34,392 nucleotides of DNA, taken from the NCBI GenBank assembly GCA_023411715.1, contig JAEYOM010000051.1, positions 1 through 34,392 of the forward strand, read 5' to 3'. A program made the position numbers and the translations under genes. The stretch is from Bacillota bacterium (lineage in GTDB: Bacteria; Bacillota; Clostridia; Acetivibrionales; DTU013). Below the pieces are notes generated by a model. The model did no database searches. It was given only the letters and a program-made list of their open reading frames with translations, and was not told the DNA's origin. Shown piece by piece: positions 24,030-31,843 of the stretch. Every line of letters starts with the position of its first letter. The first letter of the stretch is position 1.

Positions 24030-25574
24030 ATGGAAGATTTTACGTATTTAAAACAAGTAGAAAAATGGGGTTTACAGGAGGTAATATGCCCGGGATACTC
24101 TAAAGGGAATCCTTTTGTTGATTTCGGGATCAGGGGCATATTTAAAAGCAAAAACCAGACCGTTGAAGTCAATGGATTTTATGATGGGAACGGCATATAT
24201 AAAGTTCGGTTTATGCCCTCATTTGAGGAAGAATACGCTTTTGAAATAACGGGGAATTTCTCGGATGAACAATACAAAGGCAGCTTTACTGTTCTGTCTC
24301 CAGCTCCGGATAATCATGGCCCTGTCCGGGCTGCAAACACATATCATTTTGCGTACGAGGATGGAACCCCCTATTACCCTGTGGGGACGACCTGTTATGT
24401 CTGGGCCTTACAGCCTGAAAAATTGCAGGAAACGACACTAAGTACATTGCGGGACAATGTGTTTAATAAGATTCGGTTTTGCATATTCCCCAAGCACTAT
24501 GATTATAACTTCAAAGAGCCGATTTCTTATCCATATATAGGGACACCGTGCGATAGTTCACATATCACCAAAGAGAATTTTGCGGATTATTATTCTTCTT
24601 TTGAGGGGAATGCTTGGGACTTTACAAGATTTAACCCGGAACATTTCCGCCATCTGGAAGAATGCATACTGAAACTGCGCGATCTATCCATCGAAGCAGA
24701 TTTGATTCTTATGCACCCGTACGACAGATGGGGCTTCAGCGCGATGAGTACGGAAGCTGACGAATTGTATCTCAGGTATCTCGTCGCAAGGTTTGCCGCG
24801 TATCGCAATGTATGGTGGTCTTTGGCTAATGAGTATGATCTGATGCCTCAAAAATCCCTGCAGGATTGGGAACGGTATGCGGGAATAATTTGCCGGTGCG
24901 ATCCATACTCACACTTGCGATCGATTCATAACTGCAAGCCATTTTACAACTATTTGCAGCCATGGGTCACACATTGCTGTATACAGCGGCAGGATCTGTA
25001 CAAATCGGCCGAATTTGTAGCCGAGTGGAGAGAACAGTATAAAAAGCCAATCGTACTGGATGAAATAGCATATGAAGGGAATCTTCAGCACGGATGGGGT
25101 AATATTAGCGGCAAAGAGCTTGTACGCAGGTTTTGGGAGGCGACTTGCCGCGGCGGATATGCGGGGCATGGCGAAACATTTATGCATCCTGAAAATATCA
25201 TCTGGTGGTCTCATGGGGGAGAACTTCACGGTGAGAGCGCACAGCGGTTGAAATTCCTGTTTTCGATATTGCGGGAAACACCGGGATTGGGATTAATGCC
25301 GGCAGTATCGGCTTGGGATGAAGTGGTGGCTACAACAGAGAGCCCAACTAATGCCAAGGATGTTGAAAATAGTTATTATTTATATTACTATAGTTTTATG
25401 AGGCCTTCATTCAGAGATTTTCATTTTGATGACGAAAGTAGATTTGTTGCTGAGGTTATTGATACGTGGGAGATGACTATTGAAGAAAAAGGCATCTTTA
25501 ACGGAAAATTCAGAATTGACCTACCCGGTAAAGAGTACATGGCTATACGAATCCGAAAAGTTAGGGGAAGTTAG
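24030..25574 (+). CDS. Putative glycoside hydrolase, DUF5060 plus apiosidase-like barrel
   Basis: The 514-aa protein opens with a beta-sandwich of the DUF5060 type (about 1-95; VEKWGLQEVICPGYSKGNPFVDFGIRG is not shown in full by any motif database here). A TIM barrel of the DUF4038/GH140-like group follows, then a short C-terminal beta domain as in DUF5605. Clan GH-A features are visible: Glu268 in WWSLANEYD as probable acid/base and Glu345 in IVLDEIAYEG as probable nucleophile. ATG 24030 is chosen for AGAGGG 6 nt upstream. There is no signal peptide, so it cleaves imported glycosides in the cytoplasm. Family assignment is from memory of motifs; GH140 members include apiosidases, but this subgroup's substrate is uncharacterised to my knowledge. 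Confidence 0.75.
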   Translation: MEDFTYLKQVEKWGLQEVICPGYSKGNPFVDFGIRGIFKSKNQTVEVNGFYDGNGIYKVRFMPSFEEEYAFEITGNFSDEQYKGSFTVLSPAPDNHGPVRAANTYHFAYEDGTPYYPVGTTCYVWALQPEKLQETTLSTLRDNVFNKIRFCIFPKHYDYNFKEPISYPYIGTPCDSSHITKENFADYYSSFEGNAWDFTRFNPEHFRHLEECILKLRDLSIEADLILMHPYDRWGFSAMSTEADELYLRYLVARFAAYRNVWWSLANEYDLMPQKSLQDWERYAGIICRCDPYSHLRSIHNCKPFYNYLQPWVTHCCIQRQDLYKSAEFVAEWREQYKKPIVLDEIAYEGNLQHGWGNISGKELVRRFWEATCRGGYAGHGETFMHPENIIWWSHGGELHGESAQRLKFLFSILRETPGLGLMPAVSAWDEVVATTESPTNAKDVENSYYLYYYSFMRPSFRDFHFDDESRFVAEVIDTWEMTIEEKGIFNGKFRIDLPGKEYMAIRIRKVRGS

Positions 25575-25607
25575 TAGAATTATGTTAATAGGAAATGGGG
25601 CTTTGCA

Positions 25608-26627
25608 TTGAAAACAGGGATCAAAAAAATTAGCGAAATAACGGGCTTTTCCCCTGCTACCATATCCAATGCACTAAATCGAAAAAAAGGAGTCAGTTGG
25701 GATACGTCTGACAAAATTTTTCGTGTCGCAAGGGAAATAGGGTACCTGGATAACAATAATATCAGTAAAATAAAATTGGTCATCTATAAGAAGAATGGAC
25801 TAATCATAGACGATACGCCATTTTTTACGCTGTTGATTAACGGTATTGAACAGGAATGCAGCGCATCCGGATATGAAATGCTGATAAGCAACCTGGATGC
25901 AAGAAGTCCCGGCTATACGGATCAAGCAAAACAGATGATTAATGAGCCGGATACTGCGATTATACTTCTGGGCACGGAATTGTCACCGGAAGAGCTTAAA
26001 ATATTTAAGGAAGCCAAATGCCCGTTTCTTTTATTGGATTACTGGAGTTTTGACATGGATTTCAACGGAGTGATAATCAATAACTCGGATTCTGTCAGAA
26101 CGGCGATAAACTATCTTTATGCTAAAGGGCATACAAAGATAGGACACCTTAGTGGAAAATTCAAAATACTGGGATTTCACCAAAGAGAAATAGGATATTA
26201 TACCGTGATGAGGGAATTAGGCTTGGAGGTTGATCCCAAATATACCATTGATCTTGGTACTACTATGAACGGAGCCTATGCAGATATGCTTGATTTTTTG
26301 ACCAAGAAGCCTGACCTGCCGACCGCCTTTTTTGCGGACAACGATATGATTGCGCTGGGTGCCATAAAAGCGCTGCAGGAAACGGGATTCAAGATTCCGA
26401 AGGATATCTCTGTGATTGGATTTGACGATTTGCCCTTTTGCGAGATATCTATGCCGCGGCTTACCAGTCTGCGGGTTCCAAAGCAGGAAATGGGCCGCCT
26501 TGCAGTGAGAAGAATCATTGATATGATGGAAAATGATGATACGATTCACACAAAGATACAGGTATGTACGGAATTTATAGAAAGAGACAGCGTAAGAGAT
26601 CTGACGATAGGGAGTAAATCACAATGA
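25608..26627 (+). CDS. LacI-family transcriptional regulator (first)
   Basis: The 339-aa protein has an N-terminal LacI helix-turn-helix (GIKKISEITGFSPATISNALNRKKGVS, hinge REIGYL) and a C-terminal periplasmic-binding-protein-like sensor ending in TAFFADNDMIALGAIKALQETG, ISVIGFDDLPF and LTSLRVPKQEMG. The start is TTG 25608 after ATGGGG. It sits inside the operon and its stop overlaps the isomerase start by 4 nt, so repressor and isomerase are made together. It probably binds the palindrome at 20782-20796, with an intermediate of the pathway as inducer (inference). Confidence 0.92.
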   Translation: MKTGIKKISEITGFSPATISNALNRKKGVSWDTSDKIFRVAREIGYLDNNNISKIKLVIYKKNGLIIDDTPFFTLLINGIEQECSASGYEMLISNLDARSPGYTDQAKQMINEPDTAIILLGTELSPEELKIFKEAKCPFLLLDYWSFDMDFNGVIINNSDSVRTAINYLYAKGHTKIGHLSGKFKILGFHQREIGYYTVMRELGLEVDPKYTIDLGTTMNGAYADMLDFLTKKPDLPTAFFADNDMIALGAIKALQETGFKIPKDISVIGFDDLPFCEISMPRLTSLRVPKQEMGRLAVRRIIDMMENDDTIHTKIQVCTEFIERDSVRDLTIGSKSQ

Positions 26628-28024
26628 AAAATATTAAAATTGGATTCGCCCCTACAAGGAGAAGTATTTTCAGCGCTCCGGATGCAATCAGGTATGCAAA
26701 CCTGACGAGAGAAAAATTGAGAGAGCTTGAGATTGATTTCGTTGATATTACAGATATTAACAATGAAGGGCTGCTGTATGATGATAGAGACCGTGAACGG
26801 GTAGCCGAAAAATTCAAAAAGGAAAAAATAGACGGCTTGTTTATACCTCACTGCAATTTTGGTACGGAATATGTTGTCGCAAGGCTTGCGCAGGAACTTC
26901 ACATCCCTGTTCTGCTGTGGGGACCGAGAGATGAAAGGCCGGATGAAAATGGGATTCGACTGCGGGACAGTCAGTGCGGCTTGTTTGCAACAGGCAAAGT
27001 GCTGCGGCGTTTTCAGGTTCCATTTACTTATTTAAACAATTGCAGGCTGGACGATTCAGAGTTTCAAAGGGGGATCTTCAATTTCCTGGCTGTATGTAAT
27101 GTTGTAAAAACATTCCGTAAAACCAGGATTCTTCAGATCGGACCGAGGCCCTTTGATTTCTGGTCCACAATGTGTAATGAGGGTGAGCTTTTGGAAAAAT
27201 TTAATATTCAATTGTCGCCCATACCGTTGCCTGAATTGGCGAAAGCAGTCAAAAAGGCTAAAGAACATGCTACGGAAGTACAATCCGTGATGAAATACTG
27301 CCAAGATACCATGAATATCAAAATCAAGGAAGATGCATTGGAAAACATTGCGGCGTTAAAGATCGCTATGAAGGACCTGGCATGCACATATGGCTGCAAT
27401 GCAATTGCGATTCAATGCTGGAACGCGTTACAGGATGAGTTGGGCGTCATGCCCTGCGCAGCAAATGCACTATTGAATGAGGAAGGGATCCCTGTCGTCT
27501 GCGAAACGGATATCCATGGCGCGATCACAGCCGTTATGGCAGAGGCTGCGGTCCTTGATGATACGAGGAGCTTTTTTGCGGACTGGACCGTCCGTCACCC
27601 CGATGACGAAAACGGTGAATTGCTGCAGCATTGCGGGCCCTGGCCAATATCCGTTGCCAGGGAGAAGCCCTCGATAGGATATCCTTTGGCTTTTTCTTAT
27701 CCTGGAGCTATTGAAGCGGAAGCAAAGCATGGAAAGATGACTCTCTGTAGATTTGACGGGGACAACTCTGAATACTCCCTATTATTGGGGAATGCGGAAG
27801 GCATTGAAGGGCCGTTCACAAAGGGAACTTACGTATGGGTCAAGGTGGATAACCTGAAACGATTGGAAGAAAAACTGGTATGCGGCCCATATATACATCA
27901 TTGCGTAGGCATACATAAAGATATTGTGCCGGTCCTGTATGAAGCCTGCAAATATATTGGGCTTAAACCCGATTTATATGACCCAATCGAGGAAAAAGTC
28001 AAGGCGTTTATCCGGGGAGAATAA
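26624..28024 (+). CDS. L-fucose/L-arabinose isomerase-like protein
   Basis: The 466-aa protein belongs to the FucI/AraA-like fold family. It has an N-terminal Rossmann-like part with KIGFAPTRRSIFSAP and KKEKIDGLFIPHCNFGTEYVVA, a middle part with TRILQIGPRPFDFWSTMCNEGELLE, and a C-terminal part with GIPVVCETDIHGA and PYIHHCVGIH. Candidate metal ligands are the Glu of CNEGEL, Glu/Asp of CETD and His of IHHC, matching the Glu-Asp-His set of fucose isomerase. It would convert an aldose to a ketose in the cytoplasm. It is shorter than classic FucI (about 590 aa) and the substrate is unknown. It overlaps the LacI gene by 4 nt, and transketolase genes follow 21 nt downstream. Confidence 0.85.
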   Translation: MKNIKIGFAPTRRSIFSAPDAIRYANLTREKLRELEIDFVDITDINNEGLLYDDRDRERVAEKFKKEKIDGLFIPHCNFGTEYVVARLAQELHIPVLLWGPRDERPDENGIRLRDSQCGLFATGKVLRRFQVPFTYLNNCRLDDSEFQRGIFNFLAVCNVVKTFRKTRILQIGPRPFDFWSTMCNEGELLEKFNIQLSPIPLPELAKAVKKAKEHATEVQSVMKYCQDTMNIKIKEDALENIAALKIAMKDLACTYGCNAIAIQCWNALQDELGVMPCAANALLNEEGIPVVCETDIHGAITAVMAEAAVLDDTRSFFADWTVRHPDDENGELLQHCGPWPISVAREKPSIGYPLAFSYPGAIEAEAKHGKMTLCRFDGDNSEYSLLLGNAEGIEGPFTKGTYVWVKVDNLKRLEEKLVCGPYIHHCVGIHKDIVPVLYEACKYIGLKPDLYDPIEEKVKAFIRGE

Positions 28025-28045
28025 TTAATAGTAAGGGTGTAAGAA

Positions 28046-28870
28046 ATGAGAAATATAAAAGCAAAGTCTTTTTCATTGAGAAAGACCGTTCTTGACATGA
28101 TCTACAGCGCAAAATCAGGTCATATCGGCGGTGATTTCTCGGTAATAGATATCTTGATCACATTGTATTATAATCAAATGCATATATCGCCGGAAAATAT
28201 ACATGACCCGGAGCGTGACTTGTTTGTGCTCAGTAAGGGACATTCTGTTGAGGCTTTATATGCGGTTTTATCTGATCTTGGTTTTTTACCGAAAGAGGAA
28301 CTGTTGAAGTATGGGCAATTCGATACGAAATTGATTGGTCATCCATCCAATAAGGTCAATGGGATCGAGATGAATTCAGGTTCCCTGGGCCATGGCCTTC
28401 CGGTATGCGTAGGCATGGCACTGGGTTCGAGGATCAGTGGAAGGCATAATCGAGTATACACGGTCATGGGCGACGGCGAATTGGCAGAGGGCTCGGTGTG
28501 GGAGGGTGCAATGGCGGCCGGCAATTACGGGCTGGACAACCTGTGCGCAGTCATTGACCGCAATTGCTTACAGATCTCAGGCAATACGGAGTCCGTGATG
28601 TGCCAGGAAAGTATTGAGGATAGATGGAAAAGCTTTGGGTGGCACGTGATACATTCGCCGGGACATGAGTTCGATTCGTTGAATCAGGCTTTTGAGGAAG
28701 CGAGAGCAACCAGAGGAATGCCAACTGTGGTGATTGCGCATACGGTGAAAGGATATGGCGTGTCTTTTATGGAAAACAAGGCCGCATGGCACCATAGAAT
28801 ACCAACGGCTGAGGAATATGAAGCCGCATGTAAGGAATTGGAAATAAAGAAAGAGGCATCGTATGAATAA
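28046..28870 (+). CDS. Transketolase N-terminal (thiamine-binding) subunit
   Basis: The 274-aa subunit carries the thiamine diphosphate fold: SGHIGGDFSVIDILITLY, LFVLSKGHSVEALYA, SGSLGHGLPV, and the metal/ThDP motif beginning GDGELAEGS and ending VIDRN. It is one half of a split transketolase, with the pyrimidine-binding half encoded next (8-nt overlap). Split transketolases in sugar operons often act on special ketose phosphates rather than in the pentose phosphate pathway. Context (isomerase before, FGGY kinase after) fits a ketose-phosphate donor such as apulose 4-phosphate. ATG 28046 follows AAGGGTG. Confidence 0.93.
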   Translation: MRNIKAKSFSLRKTVLDMIYSAKSGHIGGDFSVIDILITLYYNQMHISPENIHDPERDLFVLSKGHSVEALYAVLSDLGFLPKEELLKYGQFDTKLIGHPSNKVNGIEMNSGSLGHGLPVCVGMALGSRISGRHNRVYTVMGDGELAEGSVWEGAMAAGNYGLDNLCAVIDRNCLQISGNTESVMCQESIEDRWKSFGWHVIHSPGHEFDSLNQAFEEARATRGMPTVVIAHTVKGYGVSFMENKAAWHHRIPTAEEYEAACKELEIKKEASYE

Positions 28871-29804
28871 CATTCCAAACCGTCAGGCTATCTGCGACGT
28901 ATTGGCAGAAAGGGCGTATACAGATAAAGACATTATCGTATTATGCAGCGATTCTAGAGGATCGGCATCTCTCACCCAATATGCAGATAAGCATCCCGAT
29001 CAATTTATCGAAGTCGGTATTGCAGAGCAAAATCTGGTCAGTATCGCCGCAGGGATAGCTAAAACAGGTAAAAAGGCATTTGTGGCTTCACCTGCATGCT
29101 TTTTATCTACCCGGAGTATGGAACAGGCCAGAGTCGATGTGGCCTATTCCAATACCAATGTAAAGTTAGTCGGTATCAGCGGCGGAATCAGTTACGGTTC
29201 CCTGGGGATGACCCATCATTCCAATCAGGATATCGCTACCATGGGGTCCATACCAAATATGAGAGTGTATCTGCCAAGCGACCGGCATCAGACCAAGCGT
29301 CTGATCAGTGCGCTTTTGGATGACGAAAAACCTGCCTATATCAGGGTGGGACGCAATCCTGTTGAAGATATCTATACAGAAGAGAGTATTCCGTTTACTA
29401 TGGATAAGGCGACCCTATTAACTCAGGGGGACGATATCGCGATAGTTGCGTGCGGGGAAATGGTGACGCCTGCCCTGCGCGCGGTAGAAATATTAAAAAA
29501 GGATGGCATATTTGTGACATTGATTGATATGTATTGTGTCAAGCCTATTGATCAAGAAGCAGTGATAAAGGCCGCAAGTCATGTTAAAGCACTGATTACC
29601 ATAGAAGAACATTCTGGTTACGGCGGCCTTGGCGCCAGGGTATGCCAGATCGTATCAAGTGAGTGCCCACGAAAAGTAATAAATCTTTCGCTGCCTGATT
29701 CTCCGGTGATAACCGGTAAATCGCAAGAGGTATTCGACCATTACGGTTTAAATACCGGCGGTATCGTAAAGACTGCCAGGGAGCTAATGAGCGATGTCGG
29801 GTAA
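28863..29804 (+). CDS. Transketolase C-terminal (pyrimidine-binding) subunit
   Basis: The 313-aa subunit contains the catalytic Glu in EVGIAEQNLVSIAAG, which activates thiamine. The active-site loop is GSLGMTHHSNQDIATM, in place of the GPTHQ seen in classic transketolase. The C-terminal domain includes VTLIDMYCVKPIDQE and ITIEEHSGYGGLG. It complements the N-terminal subunit just upstream, giving an alpha2beta2-type enzyme. It overlaps the upstream gene by 8 nt and the kinase gene by 11 nt, so stoichiometric expression is expected. A 1-deoxyxylulose-5-phosphate synthase-like role is less likely given the neighbours. Confidence 0.93.
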   Translation: MNNIPNRQAICDVLAERAYTDKDIIVLCSDSRGSASLTQYADKHPDQFIEVGIAEQNLVSIAAGIAKTGKKAFVASPACFLSTRSMEQARVDVAYSNTNVKLVGISGGISYGSLGMTHHSNQDIATMGSIPNMRVYLPSDRHQTKRLISALLDDEKPAYIRVGRNPVEDIYTEESIPFTMDKATLLTQGDDIAIVACGEMVTPALRAVEILKKDGIFVTLIDMYCVKPIDQEAVIKAASHVKALITIEEHSGYGGLGARVCQIVSSECPRKVINLSLPDSPVITGKSQEVFDHYGLNTGGIVKTARELMSDVG

Positions 29805-31269
29805 ATATATACTGGCGATCGACCAGAGTACACAGGGCACCAAGGCGTTATTATTTGATGCTGAAGGAAAGATCGTCGCAAAAAGTGATATCCCTCATGA
29901 GCAGATCGTTAATGATCTTGGATGGGTAGAACATAATCCTGCTCAGATTTATGAGAACGTAATATACATCGTGAAAGAGCTGATCGAAAAAGCGTCAATC
30001 CATAAATCCGATATCGTGGGACTCGGGATTACCAATCAAAGAGAAACCGTAGTTGCGTGGGATAAGGAAACAGGTTTGCCTGTTTACAATGCAATCGTAT
30101 GGCAATGCACCAGAGGGAACGATATCTGTAAACGGATAAAGGAATATGGAGAATTGATACAAAACCGGACGGGACTGCCGCTTTCCCCATATTTCTCCGC
30201 TGCCAAGATCGCCTGGATTCTCGAAAATATGGCAGAAGCAAAAGCAAAATCCGAAAAGGGTCAACTGGCCTGTGGAACCATGGATAGCTGGCTTATATAC
30301 AAGCTTACCGGTGGACGAAGTTTTAAGACTGATTATTCCAACGCCTCCAGAACGCAGTTATACAACATCAGGGAATTGCAGTGGGATCATGATATCTGCG
30401 ACCTGTTCGGCATCAGTACGGAAAGTCTTGCGGAAGTATGCAATTCCAATGCCTGCTTTGGGGAGACTGATTTTGAGGGATTCCTTGATCAACCAATCCC
30501 GATCCACAGTGTATTTGGGGATTCCCATGCCGCGTTATTTGGTCAAAACTGCCTGAGTCAGGGGAAGATAAAGGCGACGTATGGGACCGGTTCATCGGTT
30601 ATGATGAACATAGGGGATACCCCTGTATTCAGTCAAAAGGGTATAGCGACCTCCTTGGCCTGGGGAATGGACGGGAATGTGCAATATGTTCTGGAAGGAA
30701 ATATAAATTACTCCGGCGCTGTGATCAACTGGTTAAAAAATGATTTGCGATTGATTGATGCAGCTGCAGATACGGAAAATTTTGCATACAAGGCGAACCC
30801 GGCCGATATCACGTACCTTGTACCTGCGTTTACAGGTCTTGGCGCGCCTTATTGGAAAAGTGAAGCAACTGCAATACTCTGCGGAATGACACGATTGACA
30901 GGGAAAGCCGAAATCATAAGAGCCGCGCTGGATTCCATCGCCTATCAGATCACCAGTATTATCGACGTGATGAGATATGAGTCGGGTATTGGCATAGAAG
31001 AGTTGCGGGTGGACGGAGGGCCTACCGACAATATGTATCTTATGCAGTTTCAAAGCGACTTGCTGGATATTCCCGTACAAGTGCCACCGGCGAAGGAATT
31101 GTCGGGAATAGGTGCCGCCTATGCCGCCGGCATTGCAATGGGTTTCTTTGATAAGCATAAAGTACTTGGGACTATAAAATATAAAACTTTCTGTGCAAAT
31201 ATGAATGAGATGGAACGTTTGAAAAAAATGAACGGCTGGAAAAACGCAGTTGAGCTTCTGAATCCATAG
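29794..31269 (+). CDS. FGGY-family carbohydrate kinase, glycerol-kinase-like
   Basis: The 491-aa kinase has two actin-like ATPase domains. It follows glycerol kinase closely (GITNQRETVVAWDKETG, VPAFTGLGAPYWKSEA, LRVDGG, MQFQSDLLDIPVQ). The first phosphate loop is DQSTQGTKALLFD, not GlpK's DQGTTSSRA. The substrate loop reads GDSHAALFGQ where glycerol kinase has GDQQAALFGQ: the base Asp is kept and the glycerol-contact Gln is replaced by Ser. A ketose (for example apulose) or dihydroxyacetone is therefore more likely than glycerol. It is the last gene of the operon, overlapping the transketolase by 11 nt. No glycerol uptake or dehydrogenase genes are near. Confidence 0.88.
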   Translation: MSGKYILAIDQSTQGTKALLFDAEGKIVAKSDIPHEQIVNDLGWVEHNPAQIYENVIYIVKELIEKASIHKSDIVGLGITNQRETVVAWDKETGLPVYNAIVWQCTRGNDICKRIKEYGELIQNRTGLPLSPYFSAAKIAWILENMAEAKAKSEKGQLACGTMDSWLIYKLTGGRSFKTDYSNASRTQLYNIRELQWDHDICDLFGISTESLAEVCNSNACFGETDFEGFLDQPIPIHSVFGDSHAALFGQNCLSQGKIKATYGTGSSVMMNIGDTPVFSQKGIATSLAWGMDGNVQYVLEGNINYSGAVINWLKNDLRLIDAAADTENFAYKANPADITYLVPAFTGLGAPYWKSEATAILCGMTRLTGKAEIIRAALDSIAYQITSIIDVMRYESGIGIEELRVDGGPTDNMYLMQFQSDLLDIPVQVPPAKELSGIGAAYAAGIAMGFFDKHKVLGTIKYKTFCANMNEMERLKKMNGWKNAVELLNP

Positions 31270-31274
31270 ATTTC

Positions 31275-31333
31275 CCCGGTTCCGATTGAAACTTGCCCGC
31301 AGTGAGTTAATTTGTATCGAAACCGGGTTTTTT
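31275..31333 (+). terminator. Rho-independent terminator ending the sugar operon
   Basis: CCCGGTTCCGAT (31275-31286) pairs with ATCGAAACCGGG (31316-31327) with one mismatch and a 29-nt loop, followed directly by TTTTTT. It lies just after the kinase stop and closes the operon. Confidence 0.8.
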
Positions 31334-31382
31334 ATCTGAGTCACTGACCTAAATATCTTATTATTGATCGCTTACCATAGCT

Positions 31383-31715
31383 CTATATCATTATTGAGAT
31401 TTTATATTTTCTCAGCCAGTGATCCATCTGTATCAGATATGCGTACAGCTGTGGCAGCGCCATCAACTGGCCGAACCACGGTTTTCCGAGGTCCGATTCG
31501 CCCGAAATGAGCTTCAGCAGATTTCTTTTGTTGATTAGCGGCAGCAGGGGGGAGCCGGTGTCATGTATTATCGCGGTCAATTTTTCCTTAACTGCCGCCT
31601 CATATGCCGGATTATGGGTCTTCGGGTAGGGAAGATCTGAGAGCCCTGCTTGCTGACGCAAAAGAATTGACAATATGAATTCATCAAGGCATATCCCGAA
31701 AAATACCGCCCCCAC
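31383..31715 (-). pseudogene. 3' remnant of an asparagine synthetase (asnB-like) gene
   Basis: On the minus strand, 31634 down to 31383 encodes about 83 residues that match the very C-terminus of glutamine-hydrolysing asparagine synthetase: PYPKTHNPAYEAAVKEKL, SPLLPLINKRNLL, PWFGQLMALPQLYAYL, then a normal-looking stop. Everything upstream in that gene (the glutaminase domain and most of the synthetase domain, over 500 residues) is missing. The 27 codons before the match (31715-31635) are unrelated. The fragment cannot be functional. It faces the surrounding operons and may be a scar of an insertion or deletion that joined the two sugar loci. Confidence 0.8.
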
Positions 31716-31766
31716 CTCCCCGTTCTCCCACTTGCGTATACATGTACAAAAAATGATGTTGCCATA

Positions 31767-31794
31767 TTGACAATTAACATTTATATATTATAAT
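31767..31794 (+). promoter_or_regulatory. Strong consensus promoter of the second LacI-type regulator
   Basis: TTGACA (31767-31772) and TATAAT (31789-31794) are both perfect hexamers, with 16-nt spacing. The start site is expected near 31801, inside the operator at 31800-31813. Confidence 0.85.
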
Positions 31795-31799
31795 AATAA

Positions 31800-31813
31800 T
31801 TGTACCGCTCCAA
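31800..31813. promoter_or_regulatory. Operator site O1 (TTGTACCGCTCCAA)
   Basis: It matches the perfect palindrome at 32896-32909 (TTGGACCGGTCCAA) at 12 of 14 positions and covers the predicted +1 of the LacI-type gene. LacI-family operators typically have a central CG, as here. This implies negative autoregulation. Confidence 0.65.
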
Positions 31814-31843
31814 AAAAAGTTAAAATGATGGAAGGTGTGGCAT

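Larger units (their letters stand above)
31716..31843. other. AT-rich promoter gap before the second LacI gene
   Basis: Besides the promoter and operator listed separately, a minus-strand reading frame continues upstream of the asnB remnant to about 31790 without recognisable homology. No RNA gene is seen. Confidence 0.35.

Noticed and set aside
29995..30264. Minus-strand ORFs opposite the FGGY kinase
   Set aside because: They are shadows of a highly conserved kinase gene, with no homology of their own.
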